DNA from: Lunularia cruciata
Lineage: Eukaryota > Streptophyta > Marchantiopsida > Lunulariales > Lunulariaceae
Length of the DNA stretch: 64,000 nucleotides
Assembly (NCBI GenBank): GCA_948567375.1
Contig: OX419761.1
Span: forward strand, 53,198,501 to 53,262,500
Reading direction: 5' to 3'
In this document: in pieces, positions 46,625 through 58,000 of the stretch
Layout of the letters: each line of letters opens with the position of its first letter
Position numbering within the stretch: position 1 is the first letter of the stretch
Program-made: the position numbers and the translations under genes
Notes under the pieces: generated by a model
The model's database searches: none
The model's input: only the letters and a program-made list of their open reading frames with translations
Told to the model about the DNA's origin: nothing

Positions 46625-46960
46625 CCGATGTTGGCCAAACGGCATCACCAAGTACTCAAAGTGACCATACCTTGTTCAAAAGGCAATCTTGTGGACATCT
46701 TCTTCCGCAATCCAAATTTGGTTGTAACCGCTCCATAGATCAAGTTTGGTGAAGTGCTTTGCCCTATTGAGTTGATCAAATAGGTCATCCATGCCGAGTA
46801 AGGGGTATTTATTCTTCACCATTTGTTGATTTAGGCCCCGATAGTCAATGCATATGCGCATTATACCATCCTTTTTCTTCACAAACAAGATAGGAGTCCC
46901 ATATGGTGATATGCTAGGAGGGATAAACCCTTTTTAAAATATATCCTTGATTTGAGCCTA
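46625..46960 (-). pseudogene. Gypsy C reverse transcriptase, N-part
   Basis: The open frame contains [40 protein letters not shown] and [20 protein letters not shown], standard gypsy RT blocks 1-3 with the first catalytic Asp (KLDL). It is cut at [12 protein letters not shown]-like sequence by element D; the remainder is at 39863-39989. Confidence 0.83.
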
Positions 46961-47700
46961 ACACTCCTCCAACTCATCAGGTGATAGATGATATGGGGCC
47001 TTACAAGGAGGTGCCTTCTCAAATATTATCTCAATTTTATGATCAACTCTCCTTTTTGGTGGTAATTTTGAGGGTCATCCAAGAAAACATCTTGAAACTC
47101 ATTAATCACATCTCTTAGTTTCTCAAGAACTTGTCTATTGAGTTGTGCACTCTGGACTTCTTTTATTACTCCCCATGAAACATCTATCTTATAGATAATT
47201 GTTGTCCCTATGACATATAGAGGTAATTCTTGCCTTTGCGCTCTCTCTTTAACTCCAATGATCTTCAATTGGCAAGTCTCCACTACTTTCTTCTTCCAAT
47301 CATTTGTGGAATTGTAGTGCTCCATCAATGGCATACCTAGGATTGCATCATAACAAGCTACCGTATCACTTGCCACTCAATTGCTTCATGATACTCTCCT
47401 ACATAGAGTGCTACCTTTCTCCATAATGACTCAATCCTCTTTATCTACCCATTAGGTAGTTCTACGTTGTCATTCTCATTTCTCTAGATCCATTCCCAAT
47501 CTTATTGCAACAGAGCAAGACAAGAAACTCTTTGTTGCTCCAAGATCAATCAATACTCTCACTTGATTTCCTTCTATGACTCCATTTACAACAATCAATT
47601 GTGAGCTTGTCTTTCTCAATCTCTTTGCACTTGTCTTCTTCACTTCCCTACTAATTTTCTTTTCCATTGAGCCAATAAGGCCACAAGGTACATTTGGAAA
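46961..47700 (-). pseudogene. Gypsy C protease
   Basis: The protease frame (47476-47667) has QLIVVNGVIEGNQVRVLIDL then GATKSFLS, so the motif is D-L-G-A (Thr/Ser replaced by Leu, as in other members). It continues at 47026-47376 with ACYDAILGMPLMEHYNSTND and leads to DVINEFQDVFLDDP, the RT start. A frameshift separates the two parts. Confidence 0.76.
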
Positions 47701-49240
47701 TCTTTGTTTTCCAAGGTGATGTCTATATTCTACTCTTCAATTCTTCTCTCTAGGCTGTTCAAAGATTGCCTACATGGAGGCCAAGGATCTCTAAGAAAAC
47801 AAGTGCAACAATTGATTGTGAGTTGCCCAACTAGGCCACAATTGTAACAACAAAGTGTTGTGTTTCAGCCCAATAATATTGAGTTGAGATGATCCCTTCA
47901 CCTTCTCCTAGTGCCCTACTATCCTTTGAGCACAAGCAATGGCTTCAAAAATAGTATGAGGGTTTTACACCATTATTTTTGGCAGATTTGCTCTTTCAAC
48001 CCTTGTTTGAAATTATCCAAAGCTTCTACTAGCCTCATTTTGGTTATTTCAACTTGTAAATCAAGGAATGCCTCCACTTATTCTTGTACATTGTTCTTTT
48101 GCTTCAACTCCTATAGTTGGGTTGGAGCCATCTGCACCAAATCCACCGATTTGAAGTTCTTCAATAGCCATTCCTGCATGACCGTCCAAGTAACCTCTCT
48201 TCCTTTTGCCAACATTGATTGTTCCCTAACATTGTACCATTTGAGGACTTTATTGGTCAAGTACTTACATGCAAACATGCCGGTAGAATGATCGGTGATT
48301 TTAGTTATGAACAATCAAAAGTATTGATTTCATTCTTGAAATCCAAATCTCCATGATTCCCATGGAATGATTTTAAGGTTGTTGTCTCTTTTAAGGCTTG
48401 ATGTTGTAGGTCTTCATCATCCGCAATAACAATGTGGCATGGTTGTTGACCGGGTCGGTGTCCTTGGCATGAGTGACTCTTCATGTGCTTTGATCGCTAG
48501 TATTGGGTTTTGGGATGACTCCTATTTTTGCATTGCCTGATCATTCTTAAAGGTATATACTTGACTTTGCAATGCATCCATGGTCATCTTGATTTCTTGA
48601 AACTTATTCAACATTCCCTACATTCCTTGCATCAACTCTTGCAACTATGGATCCATGATTCCTACACACACCATTGCTCAATCGCTACTTCCTACTTCAA
48701 AAGAGGGTTAATAAGATTACTCAAGAGGGAGCACGGACTATTGAAACTACCATTAGGACCTTAGAGGCTATCACTAGTTGATAGTATTCTTCACCAAAAT
48801 TGGGAACTACAAAATCCCTAAACATTACTTTTGGTCAGACCACATAATGGATTTCTACTTAAGTGTTGAAAAGGAGAAGATTTGGTATATTCAAATCCAT
48901 CATAATAGAATGTGGATCATCAAATCTCACTCTTTATCATAGATTACCACAAGTAAAATCACCGGATTTGGTGAATTCATCACATGAACTCTACTCCAAA
49001 ATGAAAACCAAGATACACTCTCACTTGCTCACGATGGATGTACATAATCTTGATATGGAACAAATTCAAGAACAGAAAGCGGGATGTTTGATATTATCCT
49101 CCTAGAGCCTCCATCCCATTCTCTCTTTAGCACACTCCTTATTTATCAATTACACTACAGTGTCTCTCCTCAAAAATTACTCAATCTCAATAGCCCATGT
49201 TCTTCCAAGAGGGGTGATGCACTCTCTTGGATTGAAACAC
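47701..49240 (-). pseudogene. Gypsy C gag
   Basis: The zinc knuckle near 47815-47855 reads CYNCGLVGQLTINCC, with the His of CCHC replaced by Gln. The capsid-like part (48111-48314) contains YLTNKVLKWYNVREQSMLAK and WTVMQEWLLKNFKSVD, typical gypsy gag. The 5' end lies near the primer-binding site at about 49240-49255. Confidence 0.7.
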
Positions 49241-49257
49241 ATGCTCCAATACCATTT

Positions 49258-50010
49258 TATCTTCCGAGGATAAGAGACCTAAAGAGAAACATAGAAGAAG
49301 AAACACACAATTTCACACTCGACCTCCAAAGGAGCACCTTGATTGTATTATGTATTATATAGGATTATATAGTAAAGGTGACTCCTCCAAGGAAGCTCCA
49401 CCCTTGGATCAAAAACATGGATTGGTGACCTGTAAGCAAGCCTTGCACTTAGATTGATTGCATGGATGGGTGAAATGTGTGTTCTGATCCCATCTGGTTG
49501 GTCAAACCATCTTTGACCAAAGAGAATCTTTAAGGAATCTTCCTATATGAATCTCCAAATTGCGTGGGTGAGGTACCATTGGAAAGTTCTCAATGAGACA
49601 AACCTGATGAGAGGGAAGGCCAACCTTTCTCCCATTGGAGAGTATGTCAAAAATTTTGAGGCCTAATTCATCCATTTAGGCCTCCAAAATTGGCTCCAAA
49701 GATTCCAATCTACTTTTGGCTCCTGCCCTATTAGTAAAAGTCCTCTTTTGGTGACATCTCTATCTGAACTACCTAGCCTATCATACATAACATCTTTCCA
49801 AATATTACCAAGCCAATTTCCACCTCTAGATAATATATCTAGCTTTTTGTATTACAAATTCAAGCTATTTTTGGCTCTTGCTCTATTAGTAGAAGTACTC
49901 TTTTGGTGACACCTCTATCTGATCTACCTAGCACATCATACATAACATCCTTCCTGGTGTTACCAAGCCAATTTTCAACTTTAGATGATATGTCTAACTA
50001 TTGGTATACA
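49258..50010 (-). repeat. 5' LTR of gypsy C
   Basis: An LTR of about 753 bp, next to a primer site (ATGCTCCAATACCA on the plus strand). Contains a short local duplication (TTGTATTATGTATTATATAGGATTATATAG, described at about 49341-49370) that the partner LTR lacks. It ends GGTATACA, followed by the TAGGT target site. Confidence 0.83.
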
Positions 50011-50015
50011 TAGGT

Positions 50016-51240
50016 TTATTATCTATGGAGGAGATGACACCTATAATAGTTTTGGGAAGTTGTGCTCTCTTGACATCCCTACTTTCCTCCCATTTTATGG
50101 TTGTTGATAGGCTTATTTTGGAGACCTATGTGACAAAGGTGGAGGAAGGATCCTTTCTCTCCAGGTCTTATTGCAAAAGATAAGAGATGGTGTATCTCCA
50201 CGGGCATGAGAAGACCTTTCATCTTTTGCTTCACTATTATTAGATTGGATTAGAGGTTTGCAATCTTCCTAGATGGAGCAATTGTGTCAACATTCTATGC
50301 TACATTCTCTCTTAGTTGACTTATCCATTCCTCGGGCCAATAGAGCACATCTTGCTCTTGCTCTTTCAAGGGTGTAGGCTCTTAGATCCTAGCTCGACCG
50401 TGCATTAGGGCATTATAACTCACACCATCCATTTTCTTTATAGAGATGAGGTTCTATCTAGGTTTTGTCCACCTATCTACATCTTTGTTACTCATTTGTG
50501 AGTGTGGTTCTACACTAGATGTAGCAATAGTCTATATGACACAGTTTCCTTATGGAAGTCAGAGGATAGCTACCCATGATGCCATTAGGGATATAGTATT
50601 TTCTATGGCATGAGAGAGTGTATACTTTGCTTGGAGGGAGCATTCATAGTCTTTGCAAAAGACACGTGTTAGACTTATACTTGGTCCAAGATGATCAGAT
50701 GATAGTGGCAGATGTTGTGGTTACAAACCCTACACATGATGCAGTTTTAGAGGGAGTGATTACGCATCTTCCTAGATGGCTGGCAAGTGGAGTTGTAGCA
50801 CACAAGGTCTCCAAGTATAGGTATGCAGTAAGGCCACCTCTTTGTTCCTCTAGCCTTGGATTTATATGGAGTGTTGGACACCACATTTGACACATTTGTC
50901 AAGGAGTGCACAAGAGCTTATCATATTAGACATCAAGGAGTACCACTCTCACTCTCACTCTCATACTTTGTAGCATACTTTAGACAATGTGTGTCCATTG
51001 CTCTACAGAGAGCATTGGCTGCTGCAATCCATAGGAGAGAAATCACTCTAGGTGATGCTTCTTTGGATGCTCCCGTAGTTTGTAGACCTTACGACTTGCA
51101 TAGCTTGGATATCTTAGGTGCAATAGGGTAGATTTCTCATATCAATACTATTGGGGCCTAGCCCATTCTACCTCTTTTGTATCTCCCTTGTATGGCTTGA
51201 TGTGGTCTTCCCATCCGTCTTGTGTTCTATACGGTTGCCT
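50016..51240 (+). pseudogene. LINE copy 2, segment 4: RT end, zinc block and nuclease-like C-terminus
   Basis: Continues the LINE after gypsy C: GLLSMEEMTPIIVLGSCALL, then the Cys/His block with ICECGSTLDVAIVYMTQFPY (about 50490-50550) and RIATHDAIRDIVFSMARE. Next comes DLYLVQDDQMIVADVVVTNP with HKVSKY (PD-(D/E)XK-like residues D, D and K). The end is DTTFDTFVKECTRAYHIRHQ, YFVAYFRQCVSIALQRALAA and DLHSLDILGAIG, with a stop at 51129. A shared 3' non-coding tail runs to about 51240. At least one frameshift (near 50.86 kb) and one lost Cys/His break it. Confidence 0.74.
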
Positions 51241-51590
51241 TTTCTCCTTTCTGACTCCTTTCCTTTCCTTCCGTGAAACTAGGTGCCAAGTAAGACTCAC
51301 ACACGACATGTCAAACTAAAAGGTTACTGTTAAATCTTCCTGCCAACTGGAGTACTAGTTAAGTCTGTCCTTTTAGTGATGTTTACTCCTATAGAGAGTA
51401 CTTTGTACATGGTCTATTAAAAGATTTTCATTTTGAGTGATTTTTCTTGTCGATAATTTAATTGTCATACTGCTAACTAATGTTTTATAAATTATATGTT
51501 TGTTGATGTAGTTTGATTTAGTTAGTGTCAAAGTGACTCACAATAAATCAACGAATCTAAATCTTTCCCTGGAAGTAACTCTTAAGATTT
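51241..51590. other. Gene-free stretch
   Basis: Nothing recognisable between the LINE tail and the foldback at 51594. Confidence 0.4.
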
Positions 51591-51593
51591 AGA

Positions 51594-51867
51594 AAATATC
51601 TTTTCATTCTGAAAGTTATAAATTTATATATTTGAGTAACGGTAGAAAAAGCTGTTCTATGGATGGGGATCCAAAACCCACATTAGGGATGCTAAATGAA
51701 AAGAAAAGTGAGATAAACAAGAAGTAAAATGGAAAGAATGAGCAAACTTGCTCATTCTTTTCATTTAGCATCCCTGATGTGGGTTTTGGATCCCCATCCA
51801 TAGAACGGCTTTTTCTACCGTTACTCAAATATATAAATTTATAACTTTCAGAAAGAAAAGATATTTT
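51594..51867. repeat. Foldback: long near-perfect inverted repeat
   Basis: The left arm (51594 to about 51705) and right arm (about 51755-51867) are reverse complements over roughly 110 bp. I count only a few mismatches in the inner 70 bp, for example CTGTTC/CCGTTC. The loop of about 50 bp contains its own perfect 10-bp inverted repeat (GAATGAGCAA...TTGCTCATTC, 51736-51757). The arms include GGGGATCCAAAACCCAC, similar to the repeat family at 62.9 kb. It could be a foldback/MITE-type transposon or a hairpin-RNA source. Confidence 0.88.
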
Positions 51868-53337
51868 TTTTATTGTGTAACTTTCAGAAATAAAAGCTTT
51901 TTCTGAGTAGCATGCATAATGAACTTATGCATTCCTGAATAGTGAACTTCTGCAATAATCATTTGAAGAAAGAAATTGAATTTTATATTTAGAATAAATA
52001 CTAAGTCAATGGAAAGCAAAGGGAACCCCATCACATCAAATAGGTGAGAAAGATATTGAGTCGGAGGGAGTGTGACAAGACCACGTAGTATATATCACTC
52101 TCGTCTACATCAACATATTTTTTAATTCAGAAATTCAAGTGAGGTTAGCCTTTTCGTCCTATATTCGAAATTAGAGTAGACTTGACAGTATACTATAACC
52201 ACCAGTGAAGAAAGGCTTGACATCTCTAACCTACCAAGTCATTTTATAAAGGAAAACTGTACTTAAAACTAACCCCATTAAAAAAATTTATATATATATA
52301 TATTGTGTGTGTGTGTGTGTGTCAAATTAGGAAAATTGTGAAATATGATTTAACTGTCTCTTTACTTGGATTGACACGAATCCATTGTCTCTAGGTCCAC
52401 CGAGTCAATATTTTATAAGTTTACATATTTTTGAACTTTTGGAAGATATGATGCTAGTACCCACAATATACCGTCGTTATACCACAAATTGTTTACGAAC
52501 TTGAATTTTAATCTAGTACAATTTACAACCAATAGTATTCACATGTCTTTTGTGAACTAAAATTTTATGTTTCTTAACAAACTTAAAATACTTTTAACGT
52601 TTCTATGCATCAAATGGTCGGAATAGTCAATAGATATTTTACATTATGATAGTGACGAGAATATTAGTTTTAGCTGACAACAATTTAGACACCAATAGAA
52701 ATGTTTGTATTCATGTTACCACTATGTGTTACTAAACAACGATCAGAAATATTAGCAATTGATAAGTTAAATAATTTAAAATATGTTACTAGTAATATGT
52801 GCTAGCAAATCTGAAGACACCATGGTATATCCAGTCTCCTTCGAATTAGACTCAGATTAGACGAGCGTTATTTCTCGTGAAGGAAATTGTTCTCTGCCAG
52901 ATGGGGGCGGAAAAAGTGGGTTTGACTGACACTAATTTGGTCCAGGCCACAATTAAGGTTATACAGAGAAAACCTTATTAAAAAGGCAAAAACTCTGTCG
53001 TGAGAATAGCACAACATTCCATCAGTGACGTCCATGATCTCAAGAGTAACAACAAAGAGTATTATCACCAATGTAGAGAAGAATCTACAATTACAGGAGA
53101 CAAAGAATCTTGTGACACAGATTCCATTGCTTACTTCCATAATTTACATGATCTAAGAGCTTCACTAATCTATTGGAGGATTGAAGATACTAACACAGTT
53201 ACAGGAGGGAACAAAGAATCTTGTGAGATTAAATTGCAACTAAAAACCTTCTGTACTGCTTCCTCAAGCATGTTACATCAATGGAAAGCTTCACACTCTA
53301 CTAAAGAATCGAAGAAGGAAAACACAGTGACGCCGAT
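51868..53337. other. Non-coding region downstream of the ABC transporter
   Basis: AT-rich, no domain recognised. A (TA)n(TG)n microsatellite lies at 52289-52322. The part next to 53338 would contain the 3' UTR of the minus-strand transporter. Near-repeated words (ACAGGAG..CAAAGAATCTTGTGA) occur at 53093-53115 and 53202-53225. No clear polyadenylation signal could be chosen. Confidence 0.45.
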
Positions 53338-55089
53338 CTAGAGTCTATTCTTCTTGTTAGCTCGTGCATCTCGCCATCTCCAGCAGATGATGGTTAGGGC
53401 CCGGAAGAGGATCGCAAAACCCAAGAGTGCTAGCATGTCGATGCCTACACGGTCGTAGTTCAAAGTACGATTGAACTTCAACCGAGTCCACACGAACACG
53501 TTGCCTGCATCAGTCAAGCGGGTGCAAGAACACTGCGGACATGCCGAAGGGGTGTTGGCGCATGTGGGGTTCAGTCCACCGTTTAAACATTGTGCTTCGT
53601 CCACATCGCAATAGAAAGCGATGGATGTGAGACTGTTGAGTGCGTACTGAACTGGGTTCGTCCAGAATATCCACACCCCTTGGGGCGGTATCTTCTTCTT
53701 CGGGATTACAACACCAGAAGTTGCAGTCCAAGCTCCAATCACTATCGTTACTAAGACTCCAGCTATCTGCAATGTCCACAGGGTGAGTTAACTTGCAGTT
53801 TGTTACAAGTTAGAATCATCAGACATATACAACCCAAAGGGTTGTATATGAAAGGGCCTATTCATTCAAAGAGAAACTGTATAGTAGCAAAGTTCTTTTT
53901 TAAGATGAATGTTCTATATGTAGGTTGAATACAATAAAATGTATTCAACCCACGTCCCACAGGACGGCTCTAACGGCATGTATCACTAGTTCGAACAAAA
54001 TGATGGAGACAAAGTCTTGGAGGATTAAGGAAAGATTTCTTACCGGGGGGAAAACACTGACAGAGGCGATAAACATACCCATGTATGTTAGAGACAACGT
54101 TAGCAGAAAGGCCACAAACCAATACCGAAAGAAGTCAGCAGCGCTGTCAACAGCCATTTGTACCATGACACAAAATATTGCGGAGTTGATCAATGTGGCC
54201 ACGCCAAGATATTGGAACTGCAAGAGTGATGAAAACTCTCTATGTTAGACTGCCAAGCGAGAGAGCACCTACTGAGACATGTAAGTTGGCTTTTCAGGCA
54301 TCGGACACACATACTAGGATCTATCGGTGATCGCCAGGATTGTCCGAGCTCGTCTTTTCTCAGTTATGACCACTTAGAGCTTCTACAGAGAGTATTGAAA
54401 GAAGTTCAAATCACACATAGACCCCTAAAGTATACACTTGGCTGAATGAAAACTTGCAGATAAGCTATCCCTGCATCTAAGGGAAAAGAATTTACTACTA
54501 TCCTGGAACTTTGCTGTGCAGCAACAGTACATACCTCTCCTATACTCCAGCTGATGCCGTAAAAGACGAGATTGTACTGATTGCGGGCCTTTTCACCAAG
54601 ATAATTTTGTCTTTGTATCAGGAACTGTGGGAGGACAGCTTGGATGTTACTCATGGCAAGGAGCAGGGTGGCAATGAAGAGACTCCCCGCGCGAACATTC
54701 ATTTTGAGTGAGGTATGGTAGTCAATGTTGAAGTAAACTGAACCCAATAAGACCGCTGTCGCGGCACTCGAGATGATCCTCCCCCAGCTGTAGGGTAAGT
54801 TTCTCCAGTAATAAATCTGCAGCTTTGTGAATATGCACTTTGCGGAGGTTAACATAGATGATCCACGTGTTGCATCCACGAGCTGCGGTCCTATCTTCCC
54901 CTTAGATCGCTTTACTCGTTGCAGCTGTATGTGGTTGTACAATGCCAAGTCGTTTGTGCGATACTCGAATGCGTAGTCCTTCGGAGCCTTTCGATCTGAA
55001 GTTCCGTCTCCAATTACATCGAGGGCATAGGTAGCGATCGACTTATTCGGAGGGCAAACTGGCGTCCCGGGTATGGCTTCAAAATAAGC
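53338..55089 (-). other. TMD2 exons of the ABCG gene
   Basis: Exon 55089-54535 begins AYFEAIPGTPVCPPNKS and holds two membrane helices (IISSAATAVLLGSVYF, LFIATLLLAMSNIQAVL). Exon 54217-54044 has TLINSAIFCVMVQMAV and FVAFLLTLSLTYMGMFIASV. Exon 53766-53338 has GVLVTIVIGAWTAT, a loop with seven Cys (CDVDEAQC...CPQCSC), then LALLGFAILFRALTIICW and a basic C-terminus. The Cys-rich external loop may be held by disulfides. Confidence 0.82.
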
Positions 55090-58000
55090 CTGAACAGATT
55101 GCCAAACATTAGCGTTATGTTCACATTCACAATCGTTTTTTCAAGCCACCTTCCATTCAGTTACAGTAATCTTTATGACCAACCCAGTTCTAGGTGTTTT
55201 CTTCCAAAACGGAGTGGCAGAATATGATAGAATGATGTCTGAAGAGGAGAAGACCTTCACGAACTCGGAGTCCTTTCCAACAGGACCAAAATACACGAGC
55301 TCCCCTCCACGTTTAAGAATCTGTACACTTGTAAAATGGCCTAGAATTCTCTGACTGGGCGTCGCTACTGCACAGATCACGCTTCTCCCCGTGTCTGCAA
55401 TATTCTGCAATAGAACCAACAGTTTATCAGTGAGGCTTGAGGCAGCCTTGAACCATTCACTTGGAAATTATTTGATAACTATATCCCTGGCGATTTTCTC
55501 GTCTCCATTCGTTCCCAATGATGGGAAAGGGGAAGGCTATATTGGAAAGAGAAACCGGGAGACAACCGGAGGTACGGATGTTATATACCTTCATTGTCTT
55601 TATGAGGTGTAAAGAAGAGGTGCTATCCAGTCTTCCAAAAGGTTCATCCAGGAACAATATACTTGGATTCCGTCCTAACTCCGCAGCAATGTTAACACGT
55701 GTAGCCTCAGAATATGTTAAGTAGCTGCTACCTAGTGATTTCACTAGATTGTTTTCAACTTGCTTGAGACTCATCAGCTCCAAAATCTACAGTACAACCA
55801 GTACAGGAGGTTAGACAGCCAATCCACGACCAGGATTAACCCTTCGTTGGAGAACGCTGGTATATCATTTTAAATCAGCATGCTTCCGCAATTATGGCTC
55901 CAAATTCGCGGCTGAGGTTGTGATTTCACCTCGTCAACAAACTCAGATCTCTGCTGGCGGGTAGTAGTTCTCTCAAGCTGCAGTAATGTATTGAATATCA
56001 CCACCTCTCTGACAGTCATGTAGAGTGAGAATGCTTCCAGCTGGTCAACGTAACCAACAACCCGGGTAAAAGCAGATTGCACTCTAGGATAACCGTTGAC
56101 CAAAACTTGACCACCAATTCGTCCAAGGGTTACCTTCCGTCCTGCACGATGGATCAATTACGCCAGGCAGTAAGTTAGAATTTGATCTGTTCTTGAATAG
56201 TTCGAAAGGTGATTTACTGTTTAGACGAACTGATATTGACAGTGGAAAGGGAAGTGATATATACCATACCTGCTAAGCAATTCAGTAACGTTGTCTTTCC
56301 TGCCCCTATACTTCCGAGCAAGCCAACCAGCTCTCCCGGTGCTGCCCAACCAGAAACGTAATGCAGGATACTGATCTCCTTGCGAATAGCAGGAATCAAA
56401 ATATCGTAGCTGAGTTCGTGCCAGGACAAAGTCACTGGAACGACAGGAAGGGATAGTTTCACTTTAGGGAAATCAGATGCCATCTCCAGATCTTGTGCTT
56501 CCCCATACCTTCGGTACTTTGCCTGTAGCACAGACCACAGCGTCGAGCGAAAATGCTTAATATGTTTCTTATCCAAACCTTACCATGATGATTATTTACT
56601 CTCAAAACAACTGACATATTGGCAGGGGAAAGCTAAGTCAAATACATCGGAAGTTTACAATCACCATAGATGGATGATTGTGAACATTGATCCAAAATGC
56701 AAAAGTTTTGGTTCTAGTAGCTACAATATTCCTTCCCGAGCAAGATCCTCAAGCTACATACATAGTTAAAATTTTGTAATTAGTACTCCGATAGGAATCT
56801 TCTTTTAGGCACGTTTGAGTGGTAAGCAAAACTGATAGAATCTTTCTTTGATGTTCAAGCGTGTCTTGTCCAAGAAAACTGTCGGTGATTGGCTGCAGAA
56901 CCTAGGTAAGTTTGTGAATCCTCAAATACTCTAAGGAGATCTAGACGAACAAGAAAACATCCCTCCAAGTCGTGAAATTGTGGTGATGAAAAAACTAAGA
57001 AGGTTAGTAAAGAACTTCAAGAGAATCCAAGAGAACTTACCGCTCCTACGGGTGGAATAACCAGTCGAGGGAAGTGCCTCACTTTTGCAAGAGCCAAGTA
57101 ATTGATAAAGGTCCATAGGAGAATCCAGCCAATAATAGTAGCAGCTGCGATCGCAATCCACTTCTTTTCCGTGTAAAACTCTGACGCGGTCAAGAATGCC
57201 TGGCCTATTGTCTCGTTTGGACGCCCAGTACACTGAGGGAGCTTTGTCAAATCAGCATCTCTGCACGGTTTCTTATAGCTGTTAGAGTTGAACTCATTGA
57301 TCACCAAAGCTGTGATCCCATGCTGTAAAGGATCAAGGTAATAGGCCCAGATCCAATACTTTGGTACGATACCACGTGGAACCAAATACCCTGCAAATAG
57401 AATAAAAATAGCGACCAGAAGACCTGCAAATCACAGCTGAGGGTTAGATGAATTGTCTTTGTAGTATGCTTTGCAAACGGCACACAATCTAGATCAGTGA
57501 GAGTACTATGCGAAGCCTATGATACGTATACTAGGAATGGGAGCAGAAGCCGTTGGCCGAACAGGGGATCCAGACCACACTTGGGACTGAACCGATACGA
57601 ACCGAAAACACGCATATGGAAGCAATGAAATGCATGCAAGAACGGATGTAGAATTGAGTCAAGCTGATCTAAGCAAGTAAATACAGAGCGGAACATAAGT
57701 GAAGACGACAGAAAGCCGAAACGAAAATTGGTACATTTCTTAAGCAGCGGTTACAGTGAAACGGTATGCATCATGTAAGAAAGGAAGCGGGCCTTCTCGA
57801 GCAGAACATGGGATACATCTGAAACTCAAAGCAGAGGAAACCCATCAAGCGAGTAGGAAGATATATCCGAAAGCAAAGGGAAAGATTGAACAAGTAGGAA
57901 AATATAGCGTTAGTAGATAATTGCTGGGCTGGAGCGAAGTGTGACAGGACTGGATACTGTATATCACAGCATGCTCTAGGTGTGCATGAATTCTGCAAAA

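Larger units (their letters stand above)
36933..50010 (-). mobile_element. Ty3/gypsy chromovirus C, split by element D
   Basis: A minus-strand element of a second chromovirus family. LTRs are 36933-37676 and about 49258-50010. Flanks are TAGGC (36928-36932) and TAGGT (50011-50015), a target duplication with one mismatch. The LINE frame GGVG|LLSMEEM continues across. The body runs from gag (about 49.2 kb) down to the integrase end (37.7 kb) and is interrupted in RT by element D (39990-46624). The primer site next to the 5' LTR reads TGGTATTGGAGCA on the minus strand. Coding regions are broken. Confidence 0.88.

Noticed and set aside
52289-52322. The TA/TG microsatellite as a Z-DNA regulatory site.
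   Set aside because: Short dinucleotide repeats are common, and nothing near it suggests a function.
55141-55254. The open frame after EFVK in the transporter (ending TVTEWKVA) as the protein's C-terminus.
   Set aside because: It is intron read-through: a donor GTCTTC follows EFVK, and the conserved AYFEAIPG of the family continues in phase at 55089.
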